A DNA stretch of 64,000 nt from Alphaproteobacteria bacterium (GTDB taxonomy: Bacteria; Pseudomonadota; Alphaproteobacteria; Elsterales; Elsteraceae), in NCBI GenBank assembly GCA_004292755.1, contig RDXE01000026.1, positions 62,001 to 126,000 on the forward strand, written 5' to 3'. Under the pieces are notes generated by a model. It searched no databases. It had not been told where the DNA came from and saw nothing but the letters and a program-made list of their open reading frames with translations. The translations under genes were made by a program, and so were the position numbers. Positions 19,708 through 27,324 of the stretch are shown here, piece after piece (within the stretch, counting starts at the first letter, position 1; each line of letters begins with the position of its first letter).

Positions 19708-20409
19708 TTACCGCTTCAGAACCTGCATCCACACCGCACCAGGCCGCGTTAGACCGATGCGATCCATCGCGCCAAGGATAACCTGCAACTCCCCGCTGTC
19801 CGACGGCGTGACGCCTGGTCCGGCCAGCTTTGCTTCTGTCTCAGCGTCCACGTCCTCTCGATTGCGGTAGCTGACGTCGAGCCACGTCCCAAGAGTGACC
19901 GCGAGGTCGGTCCGCAGAACAAGGGAGCGCGCCAATCGAGCTCCGGACGGCGCCTCGAACGTCGTAACCCCAACGCGGCGATCAATCGCTTTCGACCAAC
20001 CATCCAAATGGTTCGCCAACACCTGCGATGGCAAGCCAGGATCATAGTGATCCTCGATCACCAGCACCCCGCGGCGCGCAATACGCAGCGACTGGGTCAG
20101 CACACTCGGCCAATCCAGGCATCGGTGGGCAACATGCATGACCAGGGCGAGGTCAACACTGTCGTCCTCCAGCGGAAACAAATCCTCGCTGCCATTCACA
20201 ACAGGGAACGTGCCGCTCAAGGGGTGAGGCTCGGCCGCGCCGAGGCTGACCACGCACGTCACCGGCACACTGGCACGGACCTGGGCAGCAAAATCAGAGA
20301 CGGGGCCGCCGATATCTGCCACAGAGTCAGGGCTCAATGACAACAGAAGCTGCTGAAATCGACTGAGGTAGATGGTATTGGATGTCGTCGCGTAGGCAGT
20401 CATCAGCAT
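19708..20409 (-). CDS. SAM-dependent methyltransferase-like protein
   Basis: A 233-residue protein (from ATG 20409) with a weak methyltransferase core: motif I VADIGGPVSDFAAQV near residue 33, an acidic post-motif region PLEDDSVDLALVMHVAHRCLDWPSVL, and RIARRGVLVIEDHYDPG. The pattern (methyltransferase type 11) is convincing, although motif I has IGG instead of GxGxG. Substrate unknown. Its start lies 28 bases after the small gene upstream on the same strand, so both may be co-transcribed. Confidence 0.65.
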   Translation of the reverse strand: MLMTAYATTSNTIYLSRFQQLLLSLSPDSVADIGGPVSDFAAQVRASVPVTCVVSLGAAEPHPLSGTFPVVNGSEDLFPLEDDSVDLALVMHVAHRCLDWPSVLTQSLRIARRGVLVIEDHYDPGLPSQVLANHLDGWSKAIDRRVGVTTFEAPSGARLARSLVLRTDLAVTLGTWLDVSYRNREDVDAETEAKLAGPGVTPSDSGELQVILGAMDRIGLTRPGAVWMQVLKR

Positions 20410-20437
20410 ATCCAACGTAAGTTGATCGGGTGAGGGG

Positions 20438-20677
20438 CTACAGCTTTGTTAGCCGGTAGATGCCGCCGGTTTCCTCAGCGCGGCTCCGGGTGTTTTGCAG
20501 CAGAACGGTTTCTATCAGCTCCGCTCGCCACTCTGACTTCTCAAGGTGGCCTTCCGGTCGATCCCCGTGCGAGAAAACCTTGCGCAACTCCTTAACCGAG
20601 CCAATCGCGATCAACAGATGGTGGGGATACCCCTCCACGCGATGCCGATCCAGAATGATGCCATAGTAAACGCTCAC
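20438..20677 (-). CDS. Small uncharacterised protein
   Basis: Best read from GTG 20677, which has an AGGGTGG ribosome site eight bases upstream, giving 79 residues: VSVYYGIILDRHRVEGYPHH and further LLIAIGSVKELRKVFSHGDR. The frame is open to 20863, but that extension runs through a perfect 11-bp hairpin and has an unconvincing composition, so I reject it. No family is recognised. It precedes the methyltransferase-like gene. Confidence 0.45.
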   Translation of the reverse strand: MSVYYGIILDRHRVEGYPHHLLIAIGSVKELRKVFSHGDRPEGHLEKSEWRAELIETVLLQNTRSRAEETGGIYRLTKL

Positions 20678-20764
20678 AGCGACCACCCTGTATTTAGCCA
20701 ACGGACTGGTCGACGAACGGCCTGGAGGTGCCGCAAGTCCAACCAAGCCACCCCCTGGCCTGAT

Positions 20765-20790
20765 CGAAACGCTTGAGGCCAAGCGTTTCG
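20765..20790. terminator. Perfect 11-bp hairpin downstream of the CBS gene
   Basis: CGAAACGCTTG (20765-20775) and CAAGCGTTTCG (20780-20790) form a perfect stem with an AGGC loop. It lies 78 bp beyond the 3' end of the minus-strand CBS gene. There is no T-run on either strand, so it may be an attenuator, an mRNA-stabilising stem or a Rho-assisted stop rather than an intrinsic terminator. Confidence 0.55.
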
Positions 20791-20867
20791 TGACCAAGCC
20801 CTGCAACCCAGCAGACAAGACCGTGGCCGCAAAGCATTGCCCGCCGCGGTCAAGCCACTCCAAGACC

Positions 20868-21308
20868 CTAGGCGTTCAGCACACCACGGCACACATCGGC
20901 CCGGCTGATCGTGCCGACCAGCTTGCCGTCAGCGATCACCGGCAACCGGCGAATCTGCTTCGACACCATGATGGCAGCCGCCTTCTGCAGCGGATCCTCT
21001 GGGCTGAGCGTGATCGGCGTGCGAATCACGTAAGGATCGATCGCCTGGTCGGCGAGTTGGCGGCCCTTTTCCTCAAACAACTGGTAGGTATCAGCCAAGG
21101 TGCCACCGGCCTCGATAACCTCTGTCATCTTTGGCAGCACGGCCCGCATCATATCGCCTTCGGACAACACGCCGACAAAGCCGTTGTTAGGATCGACGAC
21201 AACCAAATCACTGGCGCCGGAGAATGCAACCATTTCCGCCGCCTGGCGCAGACTGGCGCCTGCGAGAATGCGCACGGCATTGATGCTCATCACGTCACGT
21301 ACCTTCAT
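20868..21308 (-). CDS. CBS-domain-pair protein
   Basis: A 146-residue protein made of two CBS domains: KVRDVMSINAVRILAGASLRQAAEMV (about residues 2-27) with SDLVVVDPNNGFVGVLSEGDMMRAV, and PITLSPEDPLQKAAAIMVSKQIRRLPVIADGKLVGTISRADV at residues 98-139. Such stand-alone proteins bind adenosine nucleotides and regulate partner enzymes or channels; the partner here is unknown. An AGG-rich site precedes the ATG. Confidence 0.9.
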   Translation of the reverse strand: MKVRDVMSINAVRILAGASLRQAAEMVAFSGASDLVVVDPNNGFVGVLSEGDMMRAVLPKMTEVIEAGGTLADTYQLFEEKGRQLADQAIDPYVIRTPITLSPEDPLQKAAAIMVSKQIRRLPVIADGKLVGTISRADVCRGVLNA

Positions 21309-21732
21309 CCTACAGGCCCTTTCATCGCGATACCCGCCGTATCAGCGGAATGACCGGCACCAAATGCCGCTGCGGCAGATGCTACAGGATGATCGACCGC
21401 GGATGAAGGTCAGAAGCCGGGCGATACCCTCATTCAGCCGCTGGTCCACCCGTCGCGCCCCTGATCCGGTCAGGTCAGGCACCGGGACTGGCCCCTTGGG
21501 CAGGTGCGCGGTCGGTCAAGGTTACCCAGTGAGGCGGCAACTCTTGCCCAGCGCGCAGCCAATTCGGTTGCTTGTTACTCACCCGCCGTCTGAGAAACCC
21601 GACCTAAGCGTATGATGTGATTTTGGGATGGACGGCTGGCACGACTCTTGTTTACCATTCTGTCGCGGGGCAACTGCTCCCACCGTCTGACCCTCAGAAG
21701 AGGGTGTCCTCTGAGAACAGGAAACGACTACC
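21309..21732. other. 424-bp gap between the CBS gene and the flagellin
   Basis: No gene is supported. The right part holds the sigma-54-like promoter (21636-21653) and a leader of about 70 bases before the flagellin start. The left part must contain the promoter of the minus-strand CBS gene; I see no clear consensus. Long 5' leaders on alphaproteobacterial flagellin mRNAs are known targets of FlbT/FlaF regulation. Confidence 0.5.
21636..21653 (+). promoter_or_regulatory. Sigma-54-like -24/-12 promoter of the flagellin gene
   Basis: CTGGCACGACTCTTGTTT matches the sigma-54 consensus TGGCACG-N4-TTGC at every position except the -12 element, where GC is GT (GG-N10-GT). Placement gives a leader of about 70 bases. 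Flagellin genes of Caulobacter and relatives are transcribed by RpoN, so the location is expected. The -12 mismatch lowers certainty. Confidence 0.6.
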
Positions 21733-22932
21733 ATGTCGGATATCAAGCTCTCTCTCTCATCGCGCCAAAACCTGTTGTCGCTGTCGTCGACTCAGGCTCT
21801 GTTGGACCGCACCTCCGGTCGCCTCAGCACCGGTCTGAAGGTTGCCACGGCGGTTGACAACGCTCCGGCGTTCTTCGCCTCGGCCGCGCTCAGCACCCGC
21901 GCTGACAACTTCTCCATCGCCCAGTCGGACATTGAGCAGTCGATCCAGTCGCTCAACAGTGCACTGTCGGGCCTGACCGCGATCACCAAGCTGGTTGAGA
22001 ACCTGAAGGGTATCTTGATCAGCCTGCAGACCGCGACGACTGAAACGGCCGCTGCCACGCTGACCGTTCAGTACAACTCGATTCTGAACCAGATTGACCA
22101 GCTGGCGAATGACTCGAGCTATCAGGGCCGCAACCTGATCAACAACGCGTCTCAAACCGTCACCATTCAGTTTGCGAACGACCCGGCTGGCAGCTCCTTC
22201 ACCATTTCCGCGCTGCGCAATGACAGTGCTGGACTGGGCCTGACCACGATCGCGACCAACCTGTTCTTCGTGTTCACCACCTCGGTTCCGGGTATCCCGG
22301 CCCGTGACTCGGTGGCCTCAATTGCGTCGGTTGCCTCGATCGCCTCGCTTGCGTCGGTCGCTGCCGTGGCTGCGCGCTTCTCCGAGCAGTCGATCGACTC
22401 TCAGAACTCGATCCAGTCGTTTGCCAGCGTCAACAGCCAAGCTGCGACGCCGACCAACACCGACACGATCCCGTCGGCAGCCAGCCGCGCCTCGGTTGCG
22501 TCTGTTGCCTCGCTGGCCAGCCGCGCCTCGATCGCAGCAGTCTCTGCGGCGCCGTCGTTCGGCTCCACCAACTCGATCGCCCCCAGCGCGTCGGCCAACT
22601 CGGTCGGCGCGATCCCGTCGGTGCCGGGTGTCACGGTGGCTGGCGTCAACATCGCGCTGATCAACTCGCGTCAGGTCACGGTCTCCAGCGCTCTGGTCAA
22701 GCTGCGCAGCGACCAAGCGACCCTCGGCTCCAACACCGCGGTGCTGAACATCCGGTTGGACTTCTCGAAGTCCTACGTGGCGGCCCTGCGCACTGGTTCC
22801 GACAAGCTCACCCTGGCCGACCTGAACGAAGAAGGTGCAAACCTGACGTCGCTTCAGACCCGGCAGCAGTTGGGCGTGGTGTCGTTGTCGATCTCGACCC
22901 AGTCCGAGCAGAGCATCCTGCGGCTGTTCTAG
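21733..22932 (+). CDS. Flagellin with serine-triplet central domain
   Basis: A 399-residue flagellin. The N-terminal D0/D1 region (residues 1-165) is typical: SSRQNLLSLSSTQALLDRTSGRLSTGLKVATAVDNAPAFF, then IEQSIQSLNSALSGLTAITKLVENLKGIL and SYQGRNLIN. The C-terminal region (about 315-399) is also typical, ending QSEQSILRLF. Between them, residues 183-299 are built of three-residue units with serine at one fixed position (see the repeat entry), in place of the usual globular variable domain. No other flagellar gene is nearby. The next gene on the opposite strand encodes a nuclease coupled to a FlmG-like glycosyltransferase, which suggests that this filament protein is glycosylated. Confidence 0.9.
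   Translation: MSDIKLSLSSRQNLLSLSSTQALLDRTSGRLSTGLKVATAVDNAPAFFASAALSTRADNFSIAQSDIEQSIQSLNSALSGLTAITKLVENLKGILISLQTATTETAAATLTVQYNSILNQIDQLANDSSYQGRNLINNASQTVTIQFANDPAGSSFTISALRNDSAGLGLTTIATNLFFVFTTSVPGIPARDSVASIASVASIASLASVAAVAARFSEQSIDSQNSIQSFASVNSQAATPTNTDTIPSAASRASVASVASLASRASIAAVSAAPSFGSTNSIAPSASANSVGAIPSVPGVTVAGVNIALINSRQVTVSSALVKLRSDQATLGSNTAVLNIRLDFSKSYVAALRTGSDKLTLADLNEEGANLTSLQTRQQLGVVSLSISTQSEQSILRLF
22306..22629 (+). repeat. Ser-x-x triplet repeat region in the flagellin
   Basis: The translated region reads as triplets: DSV ASI ASV ASI ASL ASV AAV AAR FSE QSI DSQ NSI QSF ASV NSQ, three serine-free triplets, then units with Ser in the third position such as AAS RAS VAS VAS LAS RAS and FGS TNS. 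Serine holds its phase through about 15 units, shifts once near residue 240 and holds again. The DNA is not identical between units (tcg, tca, agc serine codons), so the pattern is kept at the protein level. Confidence 0.85.
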
Positions 22933-22964
22933 TCGCATCGACGCCTCTTCGGCAGCATTACGGC

Positions 22965-22990
22965 ACGGGCGGCGCTTCGGCGTCGCCCGT
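22965..22990 (+). terminator. Terminator after the flagellin gene
   Basis: A stem of 11 base pairs (ACGGGCGGCGC with GCGTCGCCCGT, one G-U) closes a TTCG tetraloop and is followed by TTCGTTT. It begins 33 bases after the flagellin stop codon. Confidence 0.9.
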
Positions 22991-23010
22991 TTCGTTTGGC
23001 CCTGGCGATG

Positions 23011-23030
23011 GGTCTTGATAGACCAAGACC
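23011..23030 (-). terminator. Hairpin downstream of the minus-strand nuclease gene
   Basis: GGTCTTG and CAAGACC form a 7-bp stem with a 6-base loop, just beyond the 3' end of the nuclease gene and before the flagellin terminator. A T-run is lacking, so it is a modest terminator candidate. Confidence 0.45.
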
Positions 23031-23035
23031 TGGGG

Positions 23036-23485
23036 CTAGCGGCTCCGCACCACGCATTCCGGTGGCAGCGGCGCGCGGCGCCCTGGCCCATCAACCGGTG
23101 CCCGCGCCTCTTGCTCGCGATAACGACCGCGCGACTCTGCCGGGCAATCCCGCGCCGCTCCTGCCTCCACGGCCAGCGCACCGATATCCCGCCCGCGCGC
23201 CTCGCAGCCAGCCACCATCAGCCCATTGCGCTGAACGCCGATGCGATGGCAGGTGACCACCCACCCGGCGACCACCCGCTCCAACAAGTCGCGCGCCTCG
23301 GCCCCGCCAGGATCCTTCAGCGCTGGCGCAATCAAGCCGTGCAGCCGCACGACCCGACCGTTCACCTGCAACCTGTCGCCCTCCACGGCCTGGGCGTGGC
23401 CGGTGCTGGTGTCTTGAGCCAGTGCGCCGCCGCCGGCTGCGAGCCAAACGGCCACCAACCACCCTATCCCGATCGACCCTCTCAT
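23036..23485 (-). CDS. Secreted thermonuclease-like (SNase family) protein
   Basis: The start at 23485 overlaps the upstream glycosyltransferase gene by ATGA and gives 149 residues with a signal peptide (MRGSIGIGWLVAVWLAAGGG, cleaved near ALAQ). The mature part has SNase-type elements: VVRLHGLIAP, matching RLxGIDAPE with the acidic residues lost, and GRDIGALAVEAGAARDCP, matching the family's GRDVgxwxVxxGxA. The RGRYREQEA tail fits the Y...E..A motif. Because the DAPE acid is not conserved, catalysis is doubtful. It is translationally coupled to a FlmG-like gene, but I see no functional link. Confidence 0.7.
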   Translation of the reverse strand: MRGSIGIGWLVAVWLAAGGGALAQDTSTGHAQAVEGDRLQVNGRVVRLHGLIAPALKDPGGAEARDLLERVVAGWVVTCHRIGVQRNGLMVAGCEARGRDIGALAVEAGAARDCPAESRGRYREQEARAPVDGPGRRAPLPPECVVRSR

Positions 23486-24867
23486 GGCCAAACCTCCGGT
23501 AATGGGTGTCCCGGCTGCCATGACCTCAGACCGCGGATCAGGCGGGCGACGGTGTCGTCCCATCGCTCCTCCGCCCGTTGGGTGATGACCCGGAGGGTGG
23601 GATACCAGGAGGTCCGCCCCTCCCCCTCCCAGCGCCAGCAGCCACCGAAGCGGTTCAACAACACGGTCGGTCGCCCCAAGCCACCGGCCAGGTGGCTGAC
23701 GGCGGTGTCAACCGTCACCACCAGATCCAACGCCGCCATCAGCGCAGCCGTGTCCGCAAAGTCGCGCACCGGGCGCGGCGGCGGGGGCAGCAGCGTGTCG
23801 ATCAGGTCATCGGGAGGATCGGTCTGGAGCGCGATCCAGGCGAACTGATCCAAGCCCAGCAGCGGCTGGACGTGATCGAACCGCAGGGACCGGCGCCGAT
23901 CAATCTGCATGGCCAGCGGCTGATCACTGCGTGCCATGCCATGCCAGCACAGACCCACCCGTGGTCGGCTCTCCTCTGGCAGCAGAGCCTGCCAGGCCGC
24001 CACCTCCTCTGTTGCTGCGCTCAGGTAGGCTGGCACTGGCTGAGGGTCCGGCTGGTGCAGCCGCCCTGGCAGCGACATCAGGCCGACCACCATGGCTCCC
24101 GGCGGAAGCGGTGCGTCGAACCCCTGCACGTGATCAACCCCCTCCACCCGTTGGAACAGGCGATGAAGAGGCGGCTGTGCAACCACCACCGTTGCGTCCG
24201 CCCGGGCACGCGCGGCCGCCGCGTAGCGAATGAACTGCAACCCGTCGCCAAAGCCCTGCTCGGCCACCAGTACCAACGGGCCGCGGAGTGGACTGCCATC
24301 CCAATGCGGTGGCTGCAGGCCAGTTGGATAGTGCTGAAACATGGCTGTGCGCCAGCGCGCCTCAAACGCCCGCCAGCCGTCCTGCCACCGTCCCAGCGCG
24401 AGCAGAGCCATCGCTTCGGCCAGCTCGATCTCGGCATTGGCGGGGTCCAGCCTCCGCGCGTGCGCCAGCTCAGCCAGCGCCGCGGCGGGTTCTCCACGAT
24501 CGAGCAACAGATTGCCCAGGATGTGGTGTGGTGCCGGATGGTTGGGCAGCAGCGCCAGCGCAGCGCGGGCATCGGCCTCCGCCCCGTCGGCGAGACCGGC
24601 AGCCCGGCGCAGGGTCGCCCGGTTTAACAGCGCGTAAGGGTGCTGGGGTGCCTGCGCCAGTGCGACGTCGATCAGGTGAGCGGCCTCGCTGTGGCGATTC
24701 TCCTCCAGCAGCAGCAGACCCAATAGGTTGAGTGCATCGGGCTGGGTTGGGGCTTGGGCCAGCACTGCCTGATAACACGCCGCCGCTGTGACGCGATCAC
24801 CGGATTGGTGCCCCGCGAAACCCTTCGCCAGCAAGGAGTTGATGTCGGTCCATGTGCCCACTTGCAT
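23482..24867 (-). CDS. FlmG-like TPR glycosyltransferase
   Basis: A 461-residue protein from ATG 24867. Residues 1-150 are TPR repeats, recognisable by ALNLLGLLLLEENRHSEAAHLIDVALAQAPQHP and ILGNLLLDRGEPAAALAELAHARRLDP. The C-terminal half is a GT-B-like domain with VGLCWHGM, RRRSLRFDHVQPLL and TAALMAALDLVVTVDTAVSHLAGGLGRPT. This is the layout of Caulobacter FlmG, the TPR-bearing glycosyltransferase that attaches pseudaminic acid to flagellin. The flagellin gene is about 550 bp away, reading towards it. A frame open far upstream to 26550 is not coding; it is antisense to a solid gene. Substrate sugar is unknown. Confidence 0.8.
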   Translation of the reverse strand: MQVGTWTDINSLLAKGFAGHQSGDRVTAAACYQAVLAQAPTQPDALNLLGLLLLEENRHSEAAHLIDVALAQAPQHPYALLNRATLRRAAGLADGAEADARAALALLPNHPAPHHILGNLLLDRGEPAAALAELAHARRLDPANAEIELAEAMALLALGRWQDGWRAFEARWRTAMFQHYPTGLQPPHWDGSPLRGPLVLVAEQGFGDGLQFIRYAAAARARADATVVVAQPPLHRLFQRVEGVDHVQGFDAPLPPGAMVVGLMSLPGRLHQPDPQPVPAYLSAATEEVAAWQALLPEESRPRVGLCWHGMARSDQPLAMQIDRRRSLRFDHVQPLLGLDQFAWIALQTDPPDDLIDTLLPPPPRPVRDFADTAALMAALDLVVTVDTAVSHLAGGLGRPTVLLNRFGGCWRWEGEGRTSWYPTLRVITQRAEERWDDTVARLIRGLRSWQPGHPLPEVWP

Positions 24868-24975
24868 GAGGTGAGTGTAGCGGTGCGAAGCCAAGCTTCC
24901 CAGCGCTGGTGTTGGGTGTCGACGCTGTCCCCTGCCTCTGGATAGGGTCAGCAGCACCAAACTGAGGGCGCAGTG

Positions 24976-26610
24976 ATGACCAAGCGGGCGCAAGACCCCC
25001 GATTGCAGACGGTCTCCAGCTTGTTTCGCCAGGGCGACCGCGCCGGAGCCGAGGCGGTGCTGGCGACCGTGCTGGCCGAGCAGCCTGACGATCCGCACGC
25101 CAATCACCTGCGCGGCCAGTTGGACTATGGCGATGGTGCTGTTGACACTGCGCGCGCGCGGTTCCGCCTTGCTGTCGCAGGGGCGGAGACCATTCCCTCC
25201 TACCGCAACAGCCTGGGCGTTGCCGCCCTGGCGCTGGGGGATGTGGCGGAGGCAATTGGCGCTTTTGAAGCCGCCATTGCGCTGGGCTCCCGCGATCCCC
25301 TGTCCTTTGTCAATCTGGGGCACGCCAAGCGGATTGCCGGACAGGTTGCGGAGGCGCGAGCGGTCGTCAATGCCGCGCTGACCATCCACCCCGGCCATGC
25401 GGGTGCGCTGGCGGAGTTGGCGGCGATTGAGCACCGCGGCGGCGCGTTGGTGGAGGCGGAACGCTTGTACCGCGCGGCCTTGGCGGCTGATCCCACCAAC
25501 TTGAGTGCCCTGCATCACTTGGGCGAATTGCTGATCGAACGCGACCGGTGCGAGGAAGCCGCCGACTGTTTCCGCCGCGTGCTGGCTCTGGCGCCTGCCA
25601 CGCCCGCAGCGGCGGTTGGGTTGGCGATGGCCCAGCAGGCGTTGCTGGATGTCGATGGCGCGCTGGCCACGCTGGAGGGCCTGCTGGCGCTGATCCCGGG
25701 CGACCGTGACGCGCTGTTTTTGCAGCGGGTGATCTTGTCCGGCCAGATCGCGGGCTGGCACATCCCGATGATCAACGACCATGAGCGCAACGATGCCTAT
25801 CGCGCGGCGCTTGAGGCGACGGTCACCCCCGACGACGTGGTGCTCGAGATCGGCACCGGCTCTGGCATTGTGGCGATGATGGCGGCGCGCGCCGGTGCTC
25901 GCCATGTCTATACCTGCGAGGTTTCGAAGCCCCTGGCGACAGCTGCCGTGGAGACTGTCCGCCGCAATGGCTATCACGACCGTGTCACTGTGATCCCGAA
26001 GAAATCCACCGCCCTGGTGGTGGGTGACGATCTGCCGGAGCGGGCGACAGTGTTCGTTTCGGAATTGATCAACATCGGCATGCTGGCGCCTGCCATGCTG
26101 CAGGTGTTGCGCCATGCACGGGAAGCACTGTGCACGCCCGACGCGCGCATCATCCCGGCCGCTGCGACGGTGTACGCCGCGCTGATTGAGACGCCGGAGC
26201 TGGCGCGGGTGAACCCCGTGGCGCGGATCGATGGGTTCGACATGAGCCATTTTGACCGCTTCCGCTCCCCCGGCTATACCCAGATTGATTTGGGCGCCGA
26301 CCCGCATCGCCTGTTGTGTCAGCCAGTTACGGCGCTGCAGTTCGACTTCACCCGAGATATGCCGGACGAGCATGGGCTTTCGCTGCCCCTGACGGCGACC
26401 GCCACAGGGGTGTGCCACGGGGTTGTGTTCTGGTTTGACCTCGCCATGGCCGACGGGGTGACCTACCACTCCGCCAGTCAGGCGCGCACCAATCACTGGA
26501 AGCAAGCGTTGGATTTCTGTGCCGTGCCGCTGCCCGTGACGGCCGGTCAAGCCCTGACCCTGTCGGCCCGATACGACAAAACCCGCATCTGGTTCGAGGT
26601 GACGCCATGA
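24976..26610 (+). CDS. TPR protein with PRMT-like (arginine methyltransferase) domain
   Basis: The 544-residue protein (GTG 24973 or ATG 24976) has TPR repeats in its first 230 residues (YRNSLGVAALALGDVAEAIGAFEAAIALGS; LHHLGELLIERDRCEEAADCFRRVLALAP). The second half is a methyltransferase with motif I VVLEIGTGSGIVAMMAARAGA (about residue 287), then CEVSKPLA, VFVSELINIGMLAPAML and the C-terminal TNHWKQALDFCAVPLPVTAGQ. The latter matches the HWKQ barrel element of protein arginine methyltransferases. TPR plus PRMT is the layout of PRMT9 in animals and is seen in some bacteria. It is divergent from the FlmG-like gene and coupled by ATGA to the acyltransferase. Confidence 0.75.
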   Translation: MTKRAQDPRLQTVSSLFRQGDRAGAEAVLATVLAEQPDDPHANHLRGQLDYGDGAVDTARARFRLAVAGAETIPSYRNSLGVAALALGDVAEAIGAFEAAIALGSRDPLSFVNLGHAKRIAGQVAEARAVVNAALTIHPGHAGALAELAAIEHRGGALVEAERLYRAALAADPTNLSALHHLGELLIERDRCEEAADCFRRVLALAPATPAAAVGLAMAQQALLDVDGALATLEGLLALIPGDRDALFLQRVILSGQIAGWHIPMINDHERNDAYRAALEATVTPDDVVLEIGTGSGIVAMMAARAGARHVYTCEVSKPLATAAVETVRRNGYHDRVTVIPKKSTALVVGDDLPERATVFVSELINIGMLAPAMLQVLRHAREALCTPDARIIPAAATVYAALIETPELARVNPVARIDGFDMSHFDRFRSPGYTQIDLGADPHRLLCQPVTALQFDFTRDMPDEHGLSLPLTATATGVCHGVVFWFDLAMADGVTYHSASQARTNHWKQALDFCAVPLPVTAGQALTLSARYDKTRIWFEVTP

Positions 26611-27164
26611 GCTTCTACACCAAAGATCAAATTGTGATGGAGCATGTCACCTTCGGCGACTTCACCTATGGCGCGCCACGGATCTTCTATCCCGATGCCG
26701 ACGCGACCCTGACAGTTGGCCGCTATTGCTCCATGGCGCACGAAGTATCGTTTTACTTGAAGATGGACCATCGCCCGGACTGGATCACCACCTACCCGTT
26801 CAGCGGCATTCCCAACATCTACCCCGAGGTTGCCCGCGTGCCCGGCCACCCCTACACCAAGGGGCCGATTGTGGTGGGCAATGACGTGTGGATCGCGGCC
26901 CAGGTGATCGTCACCTCTGGCGTGACGATCGGCGACGGCGCGATCATTCTGCAGGGCGCCGTCGTGACGGAGGATGTGCCGCCCTTCGCCATCGTAGCCG
27001 GCAACCCCGCCCAAGTGGTGCGCCTGCGCGCCACCCCCGACCAGATCGCTGCCATGCTGCGCATCCGCTGGTGGGACTGGCCCGACCACGTCGTCCGCCG
27101 CCGCCTCCCCGACCTCTGCACCGGCGACTTCGCCGGGTTCATCGAGGCGTATGATCAGGGGTGA
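26607..27164 (+). CDS. Hexapeptide-repeat acyltransferase (CatB/Vat-type)
   Basis: A 185-residue left-handed beta-helix acetyltransferase. Features are TVGRYCSMAHEVSFYLKMDHRPDW followed by a loop, VVGNDVWIAAQVIVTSGVTIGDGAIILQGAVVTEDVPPFAIVAGNPAQVVR, the hallmark of xenobiotic acyltransferase and sugar N- or O-acetyltransferases. The catalytic His is likely in KMDHRPDW near residue 51. It overlaps the methyltransferase gene by ATGA. Near a flagellin and a TPR glycosyltransferase, a role in acetylating a surface sugar is plausible but inferred. Confidence 0.85.
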   Translation: MSFYTKDQIVMEHVTFGDFTYGAPRIFYPDADATLTVGRYCSMAHEVSFYLKMDHRPDWITTYPFSGIPNIYPEVARVPGHPYTKGPIVVGNDVWIAAQVIVTSGVTIGDGAIILQGAVVTEDVPPFAIVAGNPAQVVRLRATPDQIAAMLRIRWWDWPDHVVRRRLPDLCTGDFAGFIEAYDQG

Positions 27165-27193
27165 TGGGGGGAGGCACTGATATTCGGCCGATA

Positions 27194-27237
27194 TGTCTGC
27201 ATCACGCATGCCTACTTGCATTCACACAATGCAGACA
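27194..27237. repeat. 9-bp inverted repeat between convergent genes
   Basis: TGTCTGCAT (27194-27202) and ATGCAGACA (27229-27237) are exact reverse complements separated by 26 bases that include the GCATGC palindrome. It sits between the convergent acyltransferase and PhaZ genes. It could be a bidirectional transcription stop or a protein site. Confidence 0.6.
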
Positions 27238-27324
27238 CACCAAGAACTTCCCCAGAACCAGAGCGATAGAGAGCTAGGCTGGAGGCGATAAAGAGGACGC
27301 GATGGCGCTGTGTGACAAGCCTCC

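Noticed and set aside
23482-26550. Very long minus-strand frame of 1022 residues
   Set aside because: Only its last 461 residues look like a protein (TPR plus glycosyltransferase). The rest is antisense to the TPR-PRMT gene and has the composition of a shadow frame.
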